The notes below the pieces were generated by a model. It was not told the DNA's origin. It ran no database searches and saw only the letters and a list, made by a program, of their open reading frames with translations. Below, piece by piece: positions 48,480 through 59,602 of a stretch of 64,000 bases of DNA (its first letter is position 1; every line of letters starts with the position of its first letter). The stretch is from contig BSBN01001482.1 in the NCBI GenBank assembly GCA_027924645.1, positions 10,434,001 to 10,498,000 of the forward strand. The letters are read 5' to 3'. Source of the stretch: Cunninghamia lanceolata (Eukaryota; Streptophyta; Pinopsida; Cupressales; Cupressaceae). The translations under genes were made by a program, and so were the position numbers.

Positions 48480-48935
48480 CCTCTAACTAAATTCATTGGA
48501 ATAATCTCCATATCAAACTCTTGCAACACTATGATTCACTTGGCTCTTTTCTCTCCAGGTCATTTTTCATCAATAATAGTTTCACCACTGCATTCGGTAC
48601 TATAGCTTTAACTTGGCTTCGCATGATGTAATGCCTAAACTTTTTCATTGCCCTTACTAATGCAAATGCCTACCTTTCTGTCTCTAAATACTTCAATTGT
48701 GCATCCTTCAAAGGGGCACTCATGAAAGTGATGAATTTTTCTTCATTTTCTTCTCCCTTTTGTGTCAAAGCAGCTGCAACTGAATGTGTAGATGAAAACA
48801 AGTAAATGTAAAACCATTTGGTATAATTTGGACTAGCTAATACTAGAGCATCATAAATGGCTTCTTTAATATCTTCAAATGCAGCCTTAGCTACTGGCGT
48901 CCACTCTATTTTTGTGTCGGGTTCTTTAGCATTAC
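48480..48935 (-). pseudogene. Tat-2 native RNase H (degenerate)
   Basis: Read with frame changes, it shows KAAFEDIKEAIYDALVLASP, FSSTHSVAAALTQKGEEN, FMSAPLKDAQLKYLETE and AFALVRAMKKFRHYIM. The first catalytic Asp is missing (SSTHSVA), as in Tat-1, consistent with a non-catalytic tether next to RT. Confidence 0.7.
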
Positions 48936-48944
48936 ATTTAATGG

Positions 48945-49790
48945 CTACACAATCTCTGCAAATCCTGTAATAAATTTCCTGACAAAGTTAATTTTTCCAA
49001 AGAAAGACTTTAACTCTTTCTTACTGTTAGGAAATTGAAACTTTTTAATTCCTTCTACTCTATCTAGATCAATGGATATCCCATTTTCAGAAATGATATG
49101 CCCTAACAATTTTCCTTCTGTTACACCAAATGAACATTTCTTTGGATTGAGAGAAATTCCATTCCTTTCACACCTTATGAGTACTCTCCTCAAATCTTCT
49201 GCATGAGTGGATGAATCTTTAGAAAATATAGTTAACTCATTAATATAAATGACAATACACTTACCTGACAATCCACGAAATGCAATATCCATGGCTCGCT
49301 AAAAAGTGGTAGCTACATTAATTAAACCAAAAGGTATTCTTCTGTATGCATAGTTGCCCCATTTTCAAGTAAATGTAGTTTTCAACCTATCCTCCTTGTC
49401 AACTAAAACCTGATTATACCCCAAAACTCCATCTAAAATGGACATCATCTTAGCTCCATTTACTGCTTACAATACTTCATCTATTGGAGGTAATGGGTGA
49501 TTATCCTTTTCAGAAGCTTTGTTTAGGTTTCTAAAGTCTACACATAATCTAATTTCTCCATTTTTCTTCCTTACGAGTACTAAGTTTGCTACCCAGGTTG
49601 AATGTCTCACTGTGAAAATTATTCTGGCAAATAACAACTTTTTGACTTCTTCAAACATTAGAGGCTCCAAAATAGCATTCACAGGCCTCTATTTTTGCCT
49701 AAATGGTTTCACTCCTGGTCTCAAAGGTATTAAATGAGTTATAATGGATGTATCATAAGTCTTTAAATCTTCATATGTCTAAGCTATTAC
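48945..49790 (-). pseudogene. Tat-2 reverse transcriptase
   Basis: Open pieces 49467-49682 and 48945-49292. Blocks: RPGVKPFRQK, WVANLVLVRKKNGEIRLCVD, FRNLNKASEKDNHPLPPID, SILDGVLGYNQVLVDKED, YRRIPFGLINVATTF, and the catalytic box, which reads YINELTIFSKD instead of Tyr-Ile-Asp-Asp (near 49238-49252), then LNPKKCSFGVTEGKLLGHII. Both catalytic Asp codons are changed. Identity as Tat RT is secure; activity is lost. Confidence 0.92.
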
Positions 49791-50051
49791 ATGCTTATAT
49801 TCCTTTAAAACCTCAACAATTTCTTTTCTTAATTCTTCAGAGCAAGCCTTTCTAATCAACACATTCTATGGACTTTGTTCTATTCCCAAGTTAAAGGGAT
49901 CACACTTACCCACTTTAGTTTTAGGCAGATCTTTCTGTCTGACTACCCCATCAAAATCGAAGATCGTTTCCAATTCTATAACCTCTTTGGGTAAGATATT
50001 ACTCTTCAAGTTTACTATGTCTTCTTCATCCCAAGATACATTAGGTCTTTA

Positions 50052-50620
50052 CTATTCATCAATGATTTGAGTTTCAAATACCTCATTACAAGTGAGAAAG
50101 TCTACAATTTGTTGATCTCCTCCAAATACTTGAAAATGAGTAACATTATCAGGTATACTTGGGACATTCACCAATTCAACAACAAATCTCTTTAAACCTG
50201 ACAATGTTAAAGGCTCTAAGGTGCTAGCAGCAACTGCTAATGCATCTGGTCTTTGATTTAATTCTCTAGGGATATGCTCAATGTTAAAGGAATCAAAAGA
50301 TTCAATGAAGTCCCATATCCTGTACCTATAACATACCATTTTCTTGTAATTACATGCATACAGTTTTCTAACCTGTTTGACCACTAACTCAGAGTTAGAA
50401 AATACTTTGATCACTCTTACCTTCTTCTTAATAGCTATAACAAGTCCATAAATTAGAGTCTCATACTCTGCTACATTATTAGTGCAAGGAAATTGTATCC
50501 TATATGCTACCAAAAATGATTTACCACTTGGATCAATAAGTTTGACCCCAGCTCCTACTCCTTCCTTGGACTTAGATCCATCACATTTTAGTGTCCAAAT
50601 ACCACTCTTATTCTTTTGAC
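50052..50620 (-). pseudogene. Tat-2 archaeal-type RNase H, upstream of RT
   Basis: The segment WTLKCDGSKSKEGVGAGVKL (Asp), then NNVAEYETLIYGLVIAI (Glu), then VFSNSELVVKQV (Asp changed to Asn), then NQRPDALAVAAS (Asp) is the archaeal-like RNase H of the plant Tat clade. It is the homologue of Tat-1 23908-24290 but lies between protease and RT, not after the native RNase H. The open part is 50052-50513. A linker to RT follows. Confidence 0.88.
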
Positions 50621-51290
50621 CTTGACCTTTTACTTTAGCATGCCCTATTTTGTTTGTTACCTATATTGTAACGGCCTGCTTATCTCCAGGTGTCTCATTC
50701 TAAATTATATGTACATTTGTATTTTTAATTTGTAAATAAGAACAATTGACCCTTTTCATTCATGTTTCCCCCTTCAAAGCTTGAATTGACTCATTTTTAT
50801 CATCAGGAAAACACAGCTCGGGTTTATCTGGAATAGACCTTCCCCCTTGCTGTCCCATTTTCTTTATGCATTTTCCATATTGGTATTCTAAGATATCTCT
50901 ACACATTTCATAAATTTCTTCAGGATGAGGAATATTATAGACTCTACACAAATTTTCCTACAACTTACACTAAATTGGAGATTCTTGCTTAATGCATTTT
51001 TCTATCTCCTATCTTATAATTTGGCTGAAATTACTTACAACATTATCCTCTTCTTTGGAAGAATTACTATCAGATTCAATGAATATGGTTTTCTCCTTAT
51101 TAGTAGGGTTTGTCTTAAAATCCAACATCAGGATTTCCTCTATCTGCACTCCTTTGTTTGTCACTCTATAAACACCTGGTTCAACAGAGGTATACAATAT
51201 CTCATTTGTTTTGTTATACTCTCTGATCAAGTGTTTCATTCTAGGTTCATCCTCTATTCTAATCTGATCTGGGACACCTCTCCAAGGTAA
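50621..51290 (-). pseudogene. Tat-2 protease-aRNH linker
   Basis: Partly open sequence (51009-51359 start, 50760-50951) reads acidic linker (IFIESDSNSSKEEDNVV) and a Cys-containing stretch (NIPHPEEIYEMCRDILEYQY). No domain is recognised. It lies in the polyprotein between protease and archaeal-type RNase H. Confidence 0.5.
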
Positions 51291-51650
51291 CCACATGTGT
51301 GAAAAATTAGTGGCCATATATCCATTCAATGTCTTAGACCAGTCACTACTTAGTAGCATGCCATAATTAACTGGTATATCTATGACCTGGATATCAATAA
51401 ACTAGCTTACTCTAGGATAAGAGGCTAAGTGCATTTTAATGTGCATCAATTCACCTATCATGTTAACTTTGGTTTTGTCCAATTATGTAACAACCTTGGC
51501 AGATTTGGTTGGAGTTAGTCCTAAAGTTTTGCATATTCCTAAAGGCATTACATTGGCTAAGGCTCTTGAATTCATCATACAATTGTGTATATTCTTTCCC
51601 AACATTCTAATGGTTATAAAAAAGGAGGAGCTTCCTTCTTTTTTGCATAC
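51291..51650 (-). pseudogene. Tat-2 aspartic protease (degenerate)
   Basis: The succession NSRALANVMPLGICKTLGL (active-site Asp apparently Asn, and the following Gly changed), TKVNMIGELMHIKMHL, and VNYGMLLSSDWSKTLNGY with HMWLPWRG matches the Tat protease pattern (the last block equals the RPWI/DWL segment). Position after gag and before the RNase H supports this. Confidence is lower because the active site is altered. Confidence 0.7.
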
Positions 51651-53620
51651 ATGACAACATTAGTGTTTGAAGGTTGTTCTACTTTCTTGCTTTTATCTTT
51701 GGACTGTCCATCTCTGTTATAAACATCTGTGTCAATAGAAGTTTCCTTTGATACAGATTCATCTAAGGATTTCATAAAGGTAGTCCATACCCCTGGACTT
51801 CTTAATAAATCATATAGAGGTACACTAACCTTGATCTTTCTTCTCTCCTTAGACAAATAATTCGTTAAATTTACTATTTCAACATACTCCATTTTCCCTA
51901 TTTGAACCTTTGGTGTTGCTGTCCCACTAGTCCCATGATGATTAGCTTTTAATATTGCAGGGTTATTACTAGCATGCTAATCTGAAGGAGTATTAAAATT
52001 GTTAGGAAGGGTGGAGGTAGTGAAAGGACCTTTAGGCTTAATGTTGCTTCTCAACTTATAAGTGTGACTCTTGTTAGATTGCTGAAAAGCCTGCACTTCT
52101 TCTGGTTCACATAATACTTCATTTTCAATTTCAAAGGGAAACTAAAAAACATCCAACACTAGGGCTGACTCATGATATAAACTCTCACAATAATAAGGCT
52201 TGTCCTCTATTATCTGATCCTCTTCTTCTCTAGTTGTGAAGGTGAAATTTTCTAAGACCAAAGCAGACTCAAATCCTGAAGGTACTATTTCATTCCCTTT
52301 GGGAATATGAAATTTGGATGTAGGAGCCTGTACTTCAACATTAAAAATGCTGGCAGTGAGATGAAATTGAGGACAATCAAGCTCAACATGTGCATTCATA
52401 TTATGAATCCTACACCAATTTTTTAATGCTACATTGGCCATTTGGATTATGGTTAGCTATTTCAACTCTTGAATGTCTGGACTCTCAAATGGAGAGGCTA
52501 GAGTACCATTATTTGGTCCCATGTTCCATGTCCTAGATGGCTTAGATTGATTATGATTTCTATTGTTATTACCCTAGGCTTTATTATCTCTATTATATCC
52601 CCCATTTTGTATCCCCTATCCTTGATTAAGATTTTATCCTTGGTTATGATTCTGATTTTGATTAGAACCTTGACCTTGACTATAATTCTGGCCCTAGTTT
52701 TGACTGTGTCCCTGAGTATTTCTATCATAGAAATTTTTGTTTCTCAATTGTGTCATCTCAGTGGTCAATCTTCTTAAATGTGTAGTAATTTCCTTTATTT
52801 CCTCTCTATCATCTTGTGCCTTTGCTACATATGTATCTTGAGTAGGTTGAAAGAAAGACTGACCACTAGTTTGATTGTTACTAGTATTATTACCAGTATA
52901 AGGAACTATAGCCTAAATGTGAGAAGAATTATACACTGGTGTATAAGTAGGAATTGAATTCAATAATGGAGTGTGATGCATTGGAACACCATTCCATGGT
53001 TGTGCTTGATTCTGAATCCTTGAGTTTCCTACATTCAAAAAAGGATTATATGTCATTTGTCTCATCTCTTGGTTTACAATGGCTACCTCTTTGTAAGCTT
53101 TTGATAAAGTATCTATATCTACTTTTCTCTTGACAAACATTGCAGTCAATAGATCTAAAGTGGCATAATACATTGCTAATATGGCCTCAAGAGTTATAGT
53201 ATAAGGAGCAACTAACTTAGAAAAAGATTTCTGGAACTGATAATTGAAATTGTCTATGAGCTCTCCCTCACCTCTTTTAATTGTTGCTGATTTGTGATAT
53301 AAGGTAGAAGATTCCACTAGTCCTCTAAACCTAGACAAGAATGCCTCTTCCATGAGCTCCCAGGTAGTGACATAACCATTCAGTAAGTTGACATACCAAT
53401 TAGAAGCCTATTCATTGAAGGTGTAAAGGAACAACCTACACACCACATCTTGATGTTCTAATCTTGCTCTAAAGCAAGCTTCCTTGAATATTCTAATATG
53501 ATCTTTTCAATCCTGATGCAATTGATATTTAGGACAAATCTTCTCAGGATTTTTTTAGCATTTCATGATAGTCAACAAATGATATTGGTGAATTGGCATT
53601 AAAATATGCCATGGCAAGAC
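51651..53620 (-). pseudogene. Tat-2 gag
   Basis: The Gag domain core is seen in EACFRARLEHQDVVCRLFLY, then NWYVNLLNGYVTTWELMEEA and FLSRFRGL (ORF 52913-53353), followed by a Gln/Asn-rich linker. The zinc knuckle at 52373-52414 reads CRIHNMNAHVELDC, the same C-x2-H-x4-H-x4-C type as in Tat-1. Downstream open pieces 52142-52441 and 51614-51892 are acidic linker toward protease. Several stops and frame changes. Confidence 0.85.
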
Positions 53621-53922
53621 CTCAAGGCAGACTAGGACCTCTAGGTGGACTTGGACTTCTATGCAGTCCTGAACCGAGATTCAATGATCTAAACGAAGAA
53701 CTATCATGGCTCACTATATTATGTATGTTAAAAGGTGATCCAGGAGGATTTCCTGATGAACTTCTTACATGTGATATTCTAGGATTCCAAATCAAAGGAC
53801 TCTTATTCTATCTTCTGTCAGATAATTGTATAAATATATCACCCGAATTAGACCTAGACCTGGTCACTCAACCACCATTATGAGCCAGCCTTGTACAAAT
53901 CTTACCTCAATTCTAATTAGAC
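53621..53922 (-). other. Tat-2 5' leader and gag N-terminus region
   Basis: Low-information Ser/Arg/Pro-rich reading on the minus strand may be the gag N-terminus. The plus-strand ORF 53593-53883 is its shadow. Confidence 0.35.
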
Positions 53923-53943
53923 CTCCTTCTAGCACCAAATTAC
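53923..53943 (-). other. Tat-2 primer-site-like sequence
   Basis: The minus strand after the LTR end (ATCAACA) reads GTAATTTGGTGCTAGAAGG then AGGTC. The TTTGGTGCTAGAAGGAGG form is a plausible tRNA 3'-end complement; the tRNA is not assigned. It differs from the Tat-1 site. Confidence 0.55.
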
Positions 53944-55138
53944 TGTTGATGAGACTTTTTACACACTCACAACATAGTTAAAATTCACAAAAGAACCTTA
54001 GCTGTCTTCGAAGATATGCAGAATTAACTAGTAATTCTCAATCTCAAGTTTCTGGATGGTCAGTTCTGGATCATGTGGGATAAACCAGTAGTTCGTTGTG
54101 AAGCTGTTATATTCAAGGGGCCTTACTGAATCTAGAGATGTGTTACTAGAAATTATCACTTATTATATGCAAATATCTTGAAATATCCCTCAAATCAATG
54201 ATTCTTTGCAACTATTTGCTACTTTCAAGTCAACCTTTATACGAATTTCATAGAAAATAGACTTGATACTTCAGAATTTATGAAAATCATTAAAGATCAT
54301 TAACATTTCCACATATTTAATAGGATCTTCCACAATTTCCTTTAGATAACTACATTTCAGCTAATTATTTAACAATTGTTGGAGAAAAGTTAGAAAGACT
54401 CAAATTAAAATATCATTCCATACAGGATCTAAATGCTCTGTTATTCACATATTAAAGAATACAGCAATCTCAATAATTCAACACAAATCTACAAATATAA
54501 AATCCTGAGCATTTTTATGAATATGCATAAGAGATTGCAATCTTTCAAAGAACAATACGTCAAGTAAAAGTTTGAATCAAAAAACTCTGTAATAGATGCA
54601 GAATTTTGAGTTTACCTTTATTCAAAGTATAAAGTCATACAAAATTTATAATGTAATAATGACTACGGTTTCATTGATGAAATCACTAGAATAAATTACA
54701 AATGCTTTGACATATACACAAAGGAGACTCCTTAATGCAGACACAGGCAACCTCCTTTCTAAAACTAAAAGAAATATCTTCTCTATTGCAATAAAACTTG
54801 ACAATTACAACCTTAAACTAAAAGTTCAAAATCCCTATGTGTATAATACATGTAGGAGAGCTTCTTTTATAGAGTTAGAAACTTCCTTCCTACTACGGTT
54901 ACAAAATTAATCTAATTGTACATATTTGATTCATGAAGATCAACGGTGGAAATCATTTCCCAACCACTTCAAAATATTTATTGGAATATTCTCCTTACTA
55001 CAAAGATACCAAAAGGATTCCCTTTTCAAAATGCAGGCCTCTCTTTGACTTTCCCGCACTAAATTTTCTTTTAAATCAAAATAGCACAACTAATTACTTT
55101 ACAAAAGAGAACAAGAAAAACCACCACTGTCACTGGCA
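53944..55138 (-). repeat. Tat-2 5' LTR
   Basis: It is homologous to 24524-25739; on the minus strand it runs TGCCAGTGACAG to ATCAACA. The left border is set by the primer site. At the right border a purine tract (55139-55160) and ORF-X sequence continue, exactly as beyond the 3' LTR. Confidence 0.65.
54865..54872 (-). promoter_or_regulatory. TATA box in Tat-2 5' LTR
   Basis: The minus strand reads CTATAAAA, in the same place as 25465-25473. It lies about 265 bases after the presumed LTR start and about 920 before its end. Confidence 0.55.
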
Positions 55139-55148
55139 CTTTTCTTCT

Positions 55149-58100
55149 TCATTCTTCCCCAATCCTCTTCAAATACTTTGTATATTTATCTATCAATGCT
55201 ACCACCACTTCATGATTATTTCTTTGAGTCATGATCCAAGTGTATGTTTGCATTTCAACCCTTTCCTTTAATGTTTTTACTTATTCTTCCATCTCTTCTC
55301 TATGCTTTTGGTATTTTTTATGTTCACACTTAATTCCATGATTAGATCAATCATCTCAACATTTAGATATGTACTTGGATCCTGCATACAAGGTAAATAC
55401 ATATCCCTAAATTCTTTCAGTGCCATCTCAGCATCATAAACATGTATTTCTGGACACTCATACCCAGTGAATCTCTGTATGATATTGCGGTGCTTTCTAG
55501 CCGTTTCATCAGCATCCTTTTCCAACTCTTATGTATTTACAATGTAGTCCCCCAACATATTTTTCTCAAAATTCATCTCCAGTATGGTCTGTGGTATACA
55601 ATCTACTAATTGAGAAGTTATTACTCTTTCATTCTTTAGCTCATCAACCCTTTCCCTCATGTCTTCTACCTGATCTATTTCTTCTTTGCATTCTTCTATT
55701 CTACATTGACAATGCTGCAATATAGTGCTACAATTATTCTTTTCTGTAAGGACCAATTCCTAATTAGTAATTATTTGATTTATTATATTCTCCCCTTTTT
55801 GAATAAAAAGCCTAAACCATTCTTCAAAAGCGTTAGCTTCAACCTTTTTATTCTCCAATTCCAATACTTGATCCTTAGATACAATTGCTAATTTTTCATG
55901 CACATCTAGCACCCCAACCTTAGGGTCAAATATTCCCTGTATAAACTACTGTAACTGTGCAATATGCCCTTTTAGGTAATCAAATTCATCTTTATCTTTC
56001 TTCAATATCTCCATTGTAGCCTTGTTCATATCTTCCCACTCATCTAGTTGTTGTTCCCATGTCATATGCCCCAAGTGAATATTCATCATTTATCTTCAAC
56101 AGTCATCTCACCTTTTACCTTGTTCGCTTGTGGGATGGCCAGATCCAAAGTTCTTGATCTGGAGGGTCCTCTTTTTATTGAAGACATTGTTCTTGCTTTC
56201 CTTCTTTCTATTTTTGGGATTCCTCCTAACAGGCTTTTAATATCAATGGGCACCAACTGTACTCTTCTTTTTCTCTTCTTACTTCATTTTCTAACCAAGA
56301 TGGTGGCTCTTTATTAGTTTTTGTCCTTGCTTCTACCTTAGTTACCTCTTTCTGAGGTTTTCCTACCTCTACCTACTTTTTTGGTGATGATTGTTTTGGA
56401 AAATGTTATTTCCCTAGAGGTTTTTCTAGAGACTAATACCCTGAACATGATATTATATTACCTTGCTACTGTATCTCTTCTTTAGAAGCATCCCTTATAT
56501 CTTCTTTGGGATTCTTTTATGTTTCTATTGCCTTCATTATCATTTCCTCTTGTCCATGTATACATACACTAGCTTGATCTGTCTGTAGAGGTTGATTAAT
56601 AGATTTATCATGTTGCTCTTCAACTTTTCTTTCCTCATGTTCCTTTTCTAAATTGTCTTCTGGTGTACTCTATTCGTTATATGCCTTTAAGACATCCAAA
56701 ACATCGATATTAGTGACACTTGCTTCCATGGATTCCTCTGTTTGTTCTGATGCTATTTCTATGTCTTTGGTCCCTTTATTTTCTCTTTATCTCTTTTTTG
56801 ATTCTTTAATTTTCCATGCAACATTTTGCACTTCTTCTATGATTTCTTGTTCTACTAATGTGCCAAAAGGATCCACCTTTTCTAATTCTTTTAGTATATG
56901 CTTTTCCTTTGGTTCTGAACTTTGTACCTTCCTCATGTACACTTGGGTGTTATGTTCTTCTATTATGATAGAATCTGTATCTACTCCATGTCCTTCCTTT
57001 GCACCAATCCCTTGTTGCATACTCCCCTCATCACTTCTATCATTATTTATATCAATAATCTCCCTTACTTTTTTTGTTTCTTAACTTTCAGATTTTTGTA
57101 ACATCTCTTCAGTTAATTCCTGTTTAACTTTAATGTGAATTTTCCTCCTTTTTTTAGGTGTAAAGCCTACTGACACCTACCCTTGTCTTATTTCTCATGA
57201 TGGAAAGATAGGTACCAATGTTCTCCTTTTTGGTAGATCTATAGAAACAACTCTTCCCACAGGATGCCCCATAGGTATGCCTTCCTCTTGTACTAACTCA
57301 CCAAACACCATTGGTGCCTGTGCCCTCTCAATATGCATTTCTTGACTAGATGCCCCTTCTTCTATGAATGTACCAAAAGGTATGTCTACTATAATTCCCA
57401 AAGCATAAGGATCTAACAAAGTTGCTTTTTTATCCTTACTCAATATCTTGGTTTCCATGAACCTTCTTTTCTTCTCATGGAAACACATCAATTCATCCTT
57501 TCCCTCCTTATCTCTTTTCTTTCTTTTCTTCTTCTCAGTGACATCAATGCCTTGAGCTTTCAACTCTTCTATTTTATCAGCTAGCCATCTCTTAGAAAAC
57601 AATAAAATAGTTGTAGATAATCCTTCCAAGGATGTCTCTATAAGAGCATTCCAATTTGGCTCACCAATGGGTAACATCTCCACCCTGTTGCTCTTATAAC
57701 TTTCATGCAATACCTCATCATCTTTAGTCACCTCTTGGGGCACACTAATATCTCCTATTGTCCTCATCTGTTCAATAGTCAACCTTTGCTAAGCTCTTTT
57801 CCTTACCTCTTGTTCAGTTTCACAATTAGACCAATAATCTTCAATATGAACCTGATGTTTATATTTCCTATCTATGAATCTTTGTATTCTATGTAGTGGG
57901 TCTAAGCATCTAGCCAAATTAAATTCTTGAAATGCATTGTATCATAATTCTCTTTCTGATTATTTGGTAGTTTCTTCATTATGACATGAATAATGGCCAA
58001 TGATAATAGGGAACTTAATACTACCCTTATTATATCTGTTCTTATACATCTTGTATGTATTTAGGACATACCTTGAATATTCTAACAAAATTAGGTGATC

Positions 58101-58424
58101 TAAAGGATACCTAGGCAACCTAAATGGTTTTCCCTCAAAAGCTTCAACCCTGATATTAGTAAAAGTGGGAAACTGTATAAACAAAGAACTAAAATAGTTT
58201 ATAGCCTCTATTGCTTCTTTACTTTTTTTTTCTTCCTCTCCATTAAAAAATCTCACCATATAATTATAGAACACATCATTTACCCTTGTATATTTCTTCA
58301 ATGCATTTTCTTCCTGAAGATCAGGGTAATGATCATATATTAATCTCTCATCTGTCCCACTTTCCGAGGTACCTACCCTTTGTATCCCAACTATTAGCAG
58401 TATTTCAACAGCTAATGCATATAT
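55149..58424 (-). pseudogene. ORF-X second copy, N-terminally truncated
   Basis: This follows the left copy (25750 to about 28999) along its length at about 90% identity by eye. Open pieces: 57960-58433 (LIYDHYPDLQEENALKKYTR, LPRYPLDHLILLEYSRYVLN), 57195-57782 (GEPNWNALIETSLEGLS, then KRWLADKIEELKAQGIDV and onward), 56787-57020, 55529-55756 and 55277-55525. The stop at 55149-55151 is in the same place as in the first copy. It is cut near 58424 by the plus-strand Copia-like LTR. It is a different set of frameshifts from copy 1, so the two decayed independently. Confidence 0.65.
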
Positions 58425-59538
58425 TATTGGCAAGAGACACTGCTAGGATTCATAAGTGTTGTCATTGATGGAAAAAAGTATATCCCTCATATCTGCAGTA
58501 CATAAATTACTCATACCGAAAGTCAGATTGAAGATAAGTTGGTCTGGTAATCAAAGAACAGAGCATATGATAGGGTCTGATAGTTGGGTCCGAAACTCTC
58601 TGATGGTGAAACCCAGCATGCTATAGATTTGGATGAGTAATAAGGAGCATCTAAACTACTATATTCCAAAGATTTAGCCTCTGGTGACAAAGCATGTGAA
58701 AGATATGAGCATCTGAGTATCGAACTCTAGTTAGATAGTGCAGATAGAGGAAGAACTAACCAACATGGTATCAGTCCTCAATCTGGATGTACAGAAGGCA
58801 TTGATCAAATAGATTTAAGTGTTATATGATTTGGCCAACATATTTAATGACCTCTATGCCTAAGTTTTTGGTATGCATCATAAATCAAGCATGGATTTAG
58901 CTGACAAAATAGTAACTTGCAAATATCTTAAGTGTTCTTGTTGCTGACTAGAAAGTTGTTGGAAATCCTTGATGCAGATATATATACTTGATGGATTCAA
59001 GCTTGTGGTGTGTGTGTATGAAATGAAGTGTGATGAATAGAAGAGATAAGTGTGAAAGCTTCAATCAAAGTCTAGAATGTGACATAATAACAATACTAAG
59101 CAAAGGAAGGATGAAATGTGTTAGATCGGTATATTGTGCCTAACTGGAATTGAATTTTTGCATATGCAAATGTTGTTCATCTATTCAAACACTTGGTTAT
59201 CTTCTATATGTTTTGTAGATAGTGAGTCTCTTGTAGGCAGTGAGCCTCTTGTGAGTAGTGTGCTTGGGTAGTGATCCCTAACTGGCAAGTGCCATTTTGT
59301 ACTCTTTTATTCTTTTAACAAAGAATACAATCTTGGGTTAGTCACCCCATGGTTTTTCCCTTAACAGGGTTCCACATAAAAATCCTTGTGTTATGTGTGT
59401 TAATTTCATTTTAGTTCTTATGGTTGCTTATGCTTTCATGTTTTGATATATCACTAAATATTGAGATAAGAAAAGAAAGTAAAAGTTTTGAGATAACTGA
59501 TTCACCCCCCCTCTTAGTTATCTTCCTTGTTTCCAACA
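58425..59538 (+). repeat. Copia-like 5' LTR
   Basis: It starts TATTGGCAAGAGACACTGC (TA in place of the usual TG) and ends TTCCAACA, two bases before the primer site. The 3' part shares the CACCCCCCCTCTTAG segment and the GTAGACAGTG-like phrases with the other Copia LTRs in this window; the 5' part is distinct. Confidence 0.8.
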
Positions 59539-59540
59539 AT

Positions 59541-59553
59541 TGGTATTAGAGCT
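59541..59553 (+). other. Primer binding site
   Basis: TGGTATTAGAGCT, one mismatch to the initiator-Met tRNA site TGGTATCAGAGC. Confidence 0.85.
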
Positions 59554-59602
59554 AAGTCCCTTAGAAAAAGCCTAACAGCTTGAGGAGGATCTGAGAATCT
59601 CA

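Larger units (their letters stand above)
24524..55138 (-). mobile_element. Tat-2, giant Tat-type Gypsy retrotransposon with extra ORF and two nested insertions
   Basis: The direct repeats at 24524-25739 and 53944-55138 are its LTRs. On the minus strand from 53943 the order is primer site, gag, protease, archaeal-type RNase H, RT, native RNase H, integrase, spacer, ORF-X, purine tract, LTR. Copia-2 (about 7.0 kb) and the TIR element (about 6.4 kb) are inserted in the spacer, leaving about 17.2 kb of its own. LTR identity is about 91% by eye. The coding regions are heavily broken. Beyond its 5' LTR the same ORF-X sequence resumes (55139-58424), so the element may be part of a tandem LTR-sharing array, or its LTRs may be much longer than 1.2 kb. 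Confidence 0.8.

Noticed and set aside
53593..53883. Plus-strand ORF of 96 codons with Gly/Leu-rich start
   Set aside because: It lies opposite the Tat-2 gag N-terminal region and has no independent support.
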